From DAISJI01 sp964559835 (GTDB taxonomy: Bacteria; Acidobacteriota; Terriglobia; Terriglobales; Acidobacteriaceae), in the NCBI GenBank assembly GCA_964559835.1, contig CAZLJE010000006.1:1-64000 (forward strand): a stretch of DNA of 64,000 nt, read 5' to 3'. Below the pieces are notes generated by a model, which saw only the letters and a list, made by a program, of their open reading frames with translations, had not been told where the DNA came from and ran no database searches. Positions 58,420 through 64,000 of the stretch are shown here, piece by piece; the stretch's first letter is position 1; each line of letters starts with the position of its first letter. A program made the translations under genes and the position numbers.

Positions 58420-59853
58420 ATGCCTGAGCAGATCAAGTTTGGAACCGACGGTTGGCGAGGCATCATCGCCGACGACTTTACTTTCGAGAACGTGCGCCGC
58501 GCGGCGGGCGCGATCGCCAGCTACGTCCTGAAGAACGAGGACCCGAAGAAGGGCCTGCTGATCGGGTATGACACGCGCTTCGGATCGAAGATGTTCGCGC
58601 GCGCCGCGGCCGAGACCATCGCAGCCGCCGGCATTCCGGTCCGCATCAGCAACGACGTGCTGCCGACGCCGGCCATCTCGTATTGCGCGAAGGCGTTGGA
58701 TACGGCGGGCGGCGTGATGATCACCTCCAGTCACAACCCGTGGTCGTGGAACGGCGTGAAGTTCAAGGGTAAGTACGGCGGGTCGGCGTTCCCCGGAATG
58801 ATCAAGCAGATCGAAGCGGAACTCGGCCAAATGCCGAAAGGGACGAAAGCGCCGATCGAGGAAGTGGACTTCAAGCCGATGTATATCGGGGCGATCACGA
58901 AGTTCGCCGACCTGGACCTGATCGGCCGGTCGGGGTTCAAGGTCGCCGTCGACTACATGTACGGCGCCGGACGCAACGTGCTCGGCAACATCCTGCGCGA
59001 CAAGGGGCTGGACGTCGTCGAGATCCGCAACGAGATCAACCCGCTGTTCCCCGGAATCAATCCGGAGCCGATCGAGCCGCACGTGCGCGCCCTTCAGGAC
59101 ACGGTCGTGCGCGAAAAATGTCACGCCGGCTTTGCTAACGACGGCGACGCGGACCGCATTGGCGCCGTGTCGGAAGACGGCGTGTTCGTGGATGCGCATA
59201 AGTGTTATGCGGTCATGCTGTGGTGGCTGCTGGAGTATCGCAAGCAGTGGAGCGGCGCAGTAACGCGCGCGTTCAATACCACGCGCATGCTCGACCGTAT
59301 CGCGAAGAAGTACGGGCGGGAGCTGATCGAGCACGGCATCGGATTCAAGTACGTCTGCGACGTAGTGATGTCGGGCAAGGAAGTGCTGATCGGTGGCGAG
59401 GAATCGGGAGGCATCGGCATTCCGCGCCATCTCCCGGAGCGTGATGGCGTGCTCAACGCGTTGCTGCTGGCGAATGCGATGGCCGAATCGAAGATGACGC
59501 TGGGCGAGATCGTGGCGCATCTTCAGAAGGAATTCGGACCCCACTATTATGGACGCCGCGACCTGCACATCTCCGACGAGGTGAAGCAGAGCGCGATCCG
59601 GCGGGCGAACTCGGGGTCAGTGCAGCAGATGGGCCGCTACAAGGTGTTGCGGAAGGAAGACCTCGACGGGGTGAAGTTTTTCCTCGATGCGCCGACGAAC
59701 GGGAACGGCGCCGAGGCGTGGGTATTGTTGCGCGCATCGGGTACAGAGAAATTGCTGCGAGTGTACTGTGAGGCGGCGTCGCCGGAGGTCGTGAACGAGA
59801 TACTCGGGGCCGCGGTGGAGTTTGTGGAGGAGAAGTCAGTTGCCAGTTGCTAG
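58420..59853 (+). CDS. manB: Phosphomannomutase/phosphoglucomutase
   Basis: This 477-residue alpha-D-phosphohexomutase interconverts hexose-6-phosphate and hexose-1-phosphate. The catalytic phosphoserine loop is ITSSHNPWSWNGVKFKGKYG (Ser104), the metal loop is FANDGDADRIGAVS, the sugar-binding loop is LIGGEESGGIGIP, and the phosphate-binding loop is LLRASGTEKLLRVY. Residues start MPEQIKFGTDGWRGIIADD. With manA and manC it completes the route from mannose-6-phosphate to GDP-mannose; glucose phosphates may also be used. Confidence 0.93.
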   Translation: MPEQIKFGTDGWRGIIADDFTFENVRRAAGAIASYVLKNEDPKKGLLIGYDTRFGSKMFARAAAETIAAAGIPVRISNDVLPTPAISYCAKALDTAGGVMITSSHNPWSWNGVKFKGKYGGSAFPGMIKQIEAELGQMPKGTKAPIEEVDFKPMYIGAITKFADLDLIGRSGFKVAVDYMYGAGRNVLGNILRDKGLDVVEIRNEINPLFPGINPEPIEPHVRALQDTVVREKCHAGFANDGDADRIGAVSEDGVFVDAHKCYAVMLWWLLEYRKQWSGAVTRAFNTTRMLDRIAKKYGRELIEHGIGFKYVCDVVMSGKEVLIGGEESGGIGIPRHLPERDGVLNALLLANAMAESKMTLGEIVAHLQKEFGPHYYGRRDLHISDEVKQSAIRRANSGSVQQMGRYKVLRKEDLDGVKFFLDAPTNGNGAEAWVLLRASGTEKLLRVYCEAASPEVVNEILGAAVEFVEEKSVASC

Positions 59854-59927
59854 TTGTCAGTTGCCGGTTCAATCAGCGCGACGATTAACAATGCAGTGTG
59901 ACCGGCGAGACGCCGGTGCTACAACCC
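59837..59927 (+). repeat. E repeat and D repeat before the M48 protease gene
   Basis: E (59837-59868, GTCAGTTGCCAGTTGCTAGT) overlaps the last manB codons. D (59897-59925, GTGACCGGCGAGACGCCGGT then GCTACAAC) ends three bases before the next ATG. Confidence 0.75.
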
Positions 59928-59928
59928 A

Positions 59929-61095
59929 ATGACCCTACCCACAGGCACAGGCGAGCCGATGCCGGACACGCCGGAGGCGCGGCGCTACAACCGGGTCAAG
60001 CGCTATCTGAGCATTGCCGACATGGTGCTCGGGATGGCGTTCCTGCTGGTGCTGCTTCTGGCGCGTACGCGCGGCGGCTTCCGCTGGACCGAGACGCTGC
60101 GGGATTATGCTTACACGGCCGCACGCCAGCATTACTCTCTCGGTGTCTTCTACTACGTCGTGATGGTGCTGCTCGCGGGCAAGCTACTGGGGTTCGCACT
60201 CGATTATTACGGGTTCCGCCTCGAGCATCGCTACCACCTGTCGAACCAGAAGCTGGGAAGCTGGCTCGGCGACCAACTGAAGGAGTTCCTCATCAGCGTG
60301 GTGCTCGCCACGGTGATCGTGGAACTGATCTATCTGACCATCCGGCTGTGGCCGGCGAACTGGTGGCTGATCGCGTGGGCGATCTTCATCGTCCTCACGA
60401 TCTTCTTCGCCCAGATTGCGCCCGTCGTCCTTTTCCCTCTGTTCTACAAGTTCGAGCCGCTGAAGAATGACGATCTGCGCGACCGCCTCGTCCGCCTGAG
60501 CGAGCGCGCGGGGACCAAGGTCCGCGGCGTCTACGAGTGGAAGCTGAGCGAGAAGAGCAAGAAGGCCAACGCGGCGCTGACCGGGCTCGGACGCACACGC
60601 CGGATCATCCTGGCCGACACGCTGCTGGAGAACTACTCGCCCGACGAGATCGAGGCCATCCTGGCGCACGAATTGGGTCACCAGGTGCACGGACACATCA
60701 CGAAGGCGATCCTGGTGCAGGTGGTGCTCACCTTCTTCGGATTCTGGGCGACGGGGTGGATATTGAACTACGCGGTCGAACAGCGCGCCATGTTCGAACG
60801 CATCGGCGATTTCGCGACGCTGCCCTTGCTGGCGCTGGTTTCAACCGTCATGTCGTTCGGGCTGATGCCTCTGCTGAACGCATACTCACGCTTTAACGAA
60901 CGCCAGGCGGACCGCTACTGTTTCAAATCGGTGGCGAGCGTCGCGCCGTTTATTACGTCGATGCGGAAACTCGCGGAGCAAAATCTCGCGGAAAAGAACC
61001 CATCGGGTTTCGTGGAGTGGTTCTTCCACTCGCATCCATCGATCTCGCGGCGAGTCGCGGCAGCGGAAGCGTTCCAGCAAAGAAGCAAAGCCTAG
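59929..61095 (+). CDS. M48-family (Ste24/CAAX-type) membrane zinc metalloprotease
   Basis: This 388-residue integral membrane protease has several N-terminal helices (IADMVLGMAFLLVLLLARTR, WWLIAWAIFIVLTIFFAQIA). The catalytic zinc site is AILAHELGHQVHGHITKA (HExxH). A C-terminal FNERQADRYCFKSV segment supplies the third ligand (ExxxD region), and SHPSISRRVAAAEAF ends the protein. It resembles yeast Ste24 and bacterial CAAX proteases more than HtpX. It probably cleaves membrane or lipoprotein substrates. Start either 59929 or 59959 (MPDTPEARRYN). Confidence 0.9.
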   Translation: MTLPTGTGEPMPDTPEARRYNRVKRYLSIADMVLGMAFLLVLLLARTRGGFRWTETLRDYAYTAARQHYSLGVFYYVVMVLLAGKLLGFALDYYGFRLEHRYHLSNQKLGSWLGDQLKEFLISVVLATVIVELIYLTIRLWPANWWLIAWAIFIVLTIFFAQIAPVVLFPLFYKFEPLKNDDLRDRLVRLSERAGTKVRGVYEWKLSEKSKKANAALTGLGRTRRIILADTLLENYSPDEIEAILAHELGHQVHGHITKAILVQVVLTFFGFWATGWILNYAVEQRAMFERIGDFATLPLLALVSTVMSFGLMPLLNAYSRFNERQADRYCFKSVASVAPFITSMRKLAEQNLAEKNPSGFVEWFFHSHPSISRRVAAAEAFQQRSKA

Positions 61096-61097
61096 AA

Positions 61098-61328
61098 CTA
61101 ACCGGCGCGCCTGGTGGGAGCGACGCGACGGTCGCGGTGCTCGCGGACGAGAAAGGGAATCCCCCGTGGCCGGTAAAAGCGGCGGTCGCACTCTCCACAG
61201 CGCACCGCTTTCATGAGTAGCAGGCGGAACAGGAAGTCGTAACCGCGGGGTCGTGAGTCGAAAACTCGGCTACCGCGACAATAAGGACAACATGGGCCCA
61301 GCGTTACCGCCAAGACGAACCCCTCCAC
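61098..61328 (-). CDS. Small protein with paired zinc-knuckle cysteines
   Basis: This 76-residue protein has GPCCPYCRGSRVF and RCGECDRRFYRPRG, two CxxC pairs separated by a leucine/phenylalanine-rich helix (YDFLFRLLLMKAV). The tail is Arg-rich. The spacing fits a minimal zinc ribbon. It ends two bases from the convergent protease gene. Family not recognised, and the start is not sure. Confidence 0.5.
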   Translation of the reverse strand: MEGFVLAVTLGPCCPYCRGSRVFDSRPRGYDFLFRLLLMKAVRCGECDRRFYRPRGIPFLVREHRDRRVAPTRRAG

Positions 61329-61403
61329 TTAAGTGTGCTTCTCACTGTACCACGCCGGTTGAGACGATTCGGTCACAGGAGTAACCGGTGAGGTACCAAC
61401 GAG

Positions 61404-62132
61404 TTACATATTGCCCAGGATGATCGCCTGGACGCGGCGCAAGTCTTCTTCCGTGTCGACGCCGATGGTGTCGAAAGCCGTCTCGGCGACATGGATATCG
61501 TTTCCGTTCTCCAGGAAGCGTAGTTGTTCGAGGCGCTCGGTGCGCTCGAGGTTGCTCTCCGGGAGCGAGCAGAAGCGGTCGAGGGCTGCCCGGCTGTAGG
61601 CATAGAAACCGAGGTGCTTGAAATAGGGCGCGCCTGCGCGATCGCGATCAAATGGAATGGTGGCACGCGAAAAATAGAGCGCCCGGCCGCCGGATGCCGT
61701 AACGACCTTCACCGCATTCGGATTGGTGATGTCCTCGGGGCGCATCGGCGTCTTGAGGGTTCCGATCTGCACCTGGGGACGCTGCATGAGCGCAAGCAGG
61801 TCCCGAATGTGCTCCGCCCGCGTGAGCGGCTCGTCGCCCTGGATGTTGAGGTACACGTCCGCCGCGTGCCGTTGCGCGATCTCATGGACACGCTCCGTGC
61901 CGCTGCGATGCTGGTCGGACGTCAGCTCCGCATTCCAGCCGTGGGCGCGGCAGAGGGCGAGGATCTCATCGGAATCGGTGGCGACTAGGACGTCGGCGGG
62001 CTTAAGCACCCCCGACTCGGCGACAGCGCGATAGACGCGTCCGACCATGGGTTCGCCGGCAATCTCGCGCAGCGCCTTTCGCGCCAGCCGCGTCGAAGCA
62101 AGTCGCGCCGGAATAACGGCAAGAACGCGCAT
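61404..62132 (-). CDS. kdsB: 3-deoxy-manno-octulosonate cytidylyltransferase (CMP-Kdo synthetase)
   Basis: This 242-residue enzyme activates Kdo with CTP for WaaA. It has the N-terminal VIPARLASTRLARKAL with the basic nucleotide loop, REIAGEPMVGRVYRAV, LVATDSDEILALC, SGTERVHEIAQ, LNIQGDEPL, YFSRATIPFDRD, HLGFYAYSRAAL and LEQLRFLENG. The match to KdsB is complete in order and length. It is separate from the waaA operon. An AT-rich direct repeat (62140-62178) lies upstream. Confidence 0.96.
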   Translation of the reverse strand: MRVLAVIPARLASTRLARKALREIAGEPMVGRVYRAVAESGVLKPADVLVATDSDEILALCRAHGWNAELTSDQHRSGTERVHEIAQRHAADVYLNIQGDEPLTRAEHIRDLLALMQRPQVQIGTLKTPMRPEDITNPNAVKVVTASGGRALYFSRATIPFDRDRAGAPYFKHLGFYAYSRAALDRFCSLPESNLERTERLEQLRFLENGNDIHVAETAFDTIGVDTEEDLRRVQAIILGNM

Positions 62133-62139
62133 GGGACAT

Positions 62140-62178
62140 TTGTAACTGGTAATTGGTAATTTGTAATTGGTAATTTGC
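62140..62178 (+). repeat. Short direct repeats upstream of kdsB
   Basis: TGTAACTGGTAATTGGTAAT is followed by TTGTAATTGGTAATTTGC; GGTAATT occurs four times within 36 bases. Confidence 0.7.
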
Positions 62179-62278
62179 GGGATGTTGCCAGCACCTACGA
62201 GTGTTTGACACAGATTCTATGCGACTTCTAGAATGATGAGAGCGGCTCCCCAGCCGCTAATTTTCTGCCCTTCATCGT

Positions 62279-62355
<77 letters not shown>

Positions 62356-62573
62356 AATGAATCAATAACTTCGGAAGGAATCTCAGTTTCCGCGTTTTCG
62401 CGTGGGCGCGGATGGACGCGGGTTTTCTCGGCTTCTTGCTCCCCCTATCCCGGCGTTCTCTCATCGAGCCGATCGACGAACGACGCATTCGCACCAGGGA
62501 TCAGGTGTCCTTCATGGTTACAATCGTCGCCCCCCGAAGGCAGTTCGCCAGAACTACTTCCCGGCTACCTCAA

Positions 62574-64000
62574 TTAATCAGCGGACGCCGGTGCGGCGCG
62601 CTTAAATTCAATCCCGTGCACAGTGAATTCAGCCACGTTTCCATCGCCGTCAAGGGAGAATGTCAGCCGGGTTTTCCCGCCGAAGTTCGCAATAAACGTG
62701 TCGTACTGGAAATGCTCGAGGGCCGTGTTGATCGAATGAAAGTCCAACGTGAGCTTCCCGTCTTTCAGTGCGATTTCGGCGTCGCCATATTCGGCGCTGC
62801 GGTACGTTCCAGCGTATGCCGACAGGTCTCGTGACGGATGCGTGCCCGGTGCGCGCTTTGATTGCCACGCTTCTCCGGATTTTCGCTTTGCCGTCAAATC
62901 AGCTTCAAGCTTCTTGAAATGCTCGCTCCATCCGGCGTCGGGCAAATGCAACAACTGATCTGCTATGTGATAACTCAACACTTGCCGGTAGAAGTTCGTG
63001 ATATTCGTGACTACGAAATATCCCGAGTCGATCTCGGGTATGAGAACCACCATCGTGGCGAAACCGTCGATATCGCCTGCGTGCAGTATCAGTTGGTGGC
63101 CGCGATATTGCTGAACGAACCATCCAAGCCCGTAACTGAGCTGCGTAGAGTCGGGAAAGAATACGGTTGGGATCTCGCCGTCCGGTGGAATCACCATCTG
63201 CGGGACGTGCATCTCGCGCATATTCTTTTCCGAGATCAGCCGCTTGCCATCGTAGCGGCCATCGCCAAGTTGAAATCTGATCCACTTGGCCATGTCGCGC
63301 GCGCTGGAGTTGATGGAACCGGCGGGGCCGACGTTGTCGATATTGCGCCAGGGAATCGCCTTCGCCGAACCGTCGGGATTCGGCCTGTGCGGTGTGGCGT
63401 AATCGGATGATTTTTGGGCGTCTTCGGCGGTCGTGTCCGAGTCGCTCATGCCGAGCGGCTGAAAAATGCGTGCGCGAACGAAGTCGTCCCACGTGCTGTG
63501 TGTCACTTGCCCAACCGCATACCCGGCGGCTACGTACATTGTGTTTTGATATTGAAACTTGGCGCGAAAGCCGGCGGTTGGCTTGACGTATGCAAGACGC
63601 CGAATCAACTCTTCGCGTGACGCCTGCGGGTAGACGGCCCAAAGCAGATCGCTCCCCGGTACACCGGTGCGATGCGACAGCAGGTCACGGATGGTGACGT
63701 CTTCATCGGCCAGCGGATCGTAAAGATGAAAGGACGGAATGTAGTCGGCCACTTTGCCATCCCACTGCATCTTCCCTTCATCGACGAGCATGGCCACGGC
63801 TGCGGAAGTAAACGCTTTCGTGCAGGAACCAATGTCGAAAAGCGTATCCGGCGTGACCGGCTGGTTGCTGCGGATGTCGCGCACACCAAAGCCTTTCGCG
63901 TAAACCACAGAGCCGTGCCGCACGATCGCAATCGACGCACCCGGCACTCCCCAGTCCTTCATCGAGGAATTCACGTACTGGTCGAGCGCCGACCAGTCGG
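62574..64000 (-). CDS. Serine hydrolase (class C beta-lactamase family) with C-terminal DUF3471-like domain, partial
   Basis: The frame is open to base 64000 and reads DWSALDQYVNSSMKDWGVPG before the GTG at 63974, so the true start is outside the window. The catalytic motifs are SxxK in IGSCTKAFTSAAVAML, YxN in FQYQNTMYVAAGYAVG, and an HxG-like LILHAGDIDGFA. This family includes esterases, D-amino-acid peptidases and beta-lactamase-like proteins. The C-terminal 90 residues (DLSAYAGTYRSAEYGDAEIA onward) form a lipocalin-like DUF3471 domain. The substrate is unknown, and a signal peptide would lie off the edge. Confidence 0.87.
   Translation of the reverse strand, partial: DWSALDQYVNSSMKDWGVPGASIAIVRHGSVVYAKGFGVRDIRSNQPVTPDTLFDIGSCTKAFTSAAVAMLVDEGKMQWDGKVADYIPSFHLYDPLADEDVTIRDLLSHRTGVPGSDLLWAVYPQASREELIRRLAYVKPTAGFRAKFQYQNTMYVAAGYAVGQVTHSTWDDFVRARIFQPLGMSDSDTTAEDAQKSSDYATPHRPNPDGSAKAIPWRNIDNVGPAGSINSSARDMAKWIRFQLGDGRYDGKRLISEKNMREMHVPQMVIPPDGEIPTVFFPDSTQLSYGLGWFVQQYRGHQLILHAGDIDGFATMVVLIPEIDSGYFVVTNITNFYRQVLSYHIADQLLHLPDAGWSEHFKKLEADLTAKRKSGEAWQSKRAPGTHPSRDLSAYAGTYRSAEYGDAEIALKDGKLTLDFHSINTALEHFQYDTFIANFGGKTRLTFSLDGDGNVAEFTVHGIEFKRAAPASAD

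Overview
The window is 64 kb of GC-rich bacterial chromosome. It most likely comes from an acidobacterium of the Terriglobia/Koribacter type. The evidence is a PadR regulator translationally coupled to a duplicated-permease ABC protein of the acidobacterial ADOP type, two very large carboxypeptidase-regulatory/TonB-dependent-receptor-like outer membrane proteins, a Gram-negative lipid A and inner-core LPS operon, and many dispersed short intergenic repeats. No plasmid, prophage, insertion sequence or CRISPR array is visible.

Layout. 1-1.5 kb: start of a ClpB chaperone (runs off the left edge) and a frameshifted Hsp20. 1.9-4.9 kb: padR and the ADOP permease. 5-6.8 kb: secreted TPR and DUF3108 proteins. 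7-12.8 kb, minus strand: an LPS operon reading waaA, lpxK, heptose kinase, heptose adenylyltransferase, heptosyltransferase, ICMT-like methyltransferase. 13.3-18.9 kb: a secreted unknown, RNase HI, a phosphoesterase, an orphan peptide-transporter ATPase, an amidase and a small lipoprotein. 19.1-21.8 kb: panB, panC and rpmB. 22-28.5 kb: a DUF971 protein, a PcrA-type helicase, a tiny lysine-rich protein, an amino-acid permease and adenosine deaminase. 28.6-35 kb: a large outer-membrane receptor and the Rel (p)ppGpp enzyme. 35.3-42.8 kb: secreted and Cys-rich proteins, a run of TauE/YeiH-type exporters, DinB and an orphan radical SAM enzyme. 42.9-46 kb: second large receptor. 46-48.9 kb: small regulators and unknowns. 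49-53.3 kb: a phospholipase-D-like protein, a papain-like protease, a small helical protein and a triple-repeat secreted protein. 53.3-55.5 kb: rplU-rpmA-obgE. 55.8-61.1 kb: the GDP-mannose genes manA, manC and manB, interrupted by a small cassette with terminal inverted repeats, then an M48 protease. 61.1-64 kb: kdsB, tRNA-Met and the 3' part of a serine hydrolase.

Pathways. WaaA, LpxK, the heptose enzymes and KdsB together supply lipid A, Kdo and heptose for the LPS inner core. ManA, ManC and ManB convert fructose-6-phosphate to GDP-mannose. PanB and PanC make pantothenate.

The most unusual signal is a set of short dispersed repeats. I call them A (CACCACAAAGGACAC-type), B (GATTGCCGATTG-type), B' (GATTTTTGATTTT-type), C (ends CGCTCAGGATGACAG), D (GACCGGCGGGACGCC / GCGAGACGCCCGCGTTAC), E (GTTGCTAGTTG-type), F (GGGGCGCGG tracts) and G (CCCACCCT...AGGGTGGG hairpins). 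Where they co-occur they are usually in the order B-A-C-D and almost always in one orientation. They have also entered coding sequences in frame: about five segments in the heptosyltransferase gene, one in lpxK, one in ada and one in manC. In one gene they make up the start codon and most of the signal peptide. The second notable item is the phospholipase-D / papain-like protease / helical-adaptor cassette at 49.1-52.3 kb, where the protease and the small protein share an N-terminal module.
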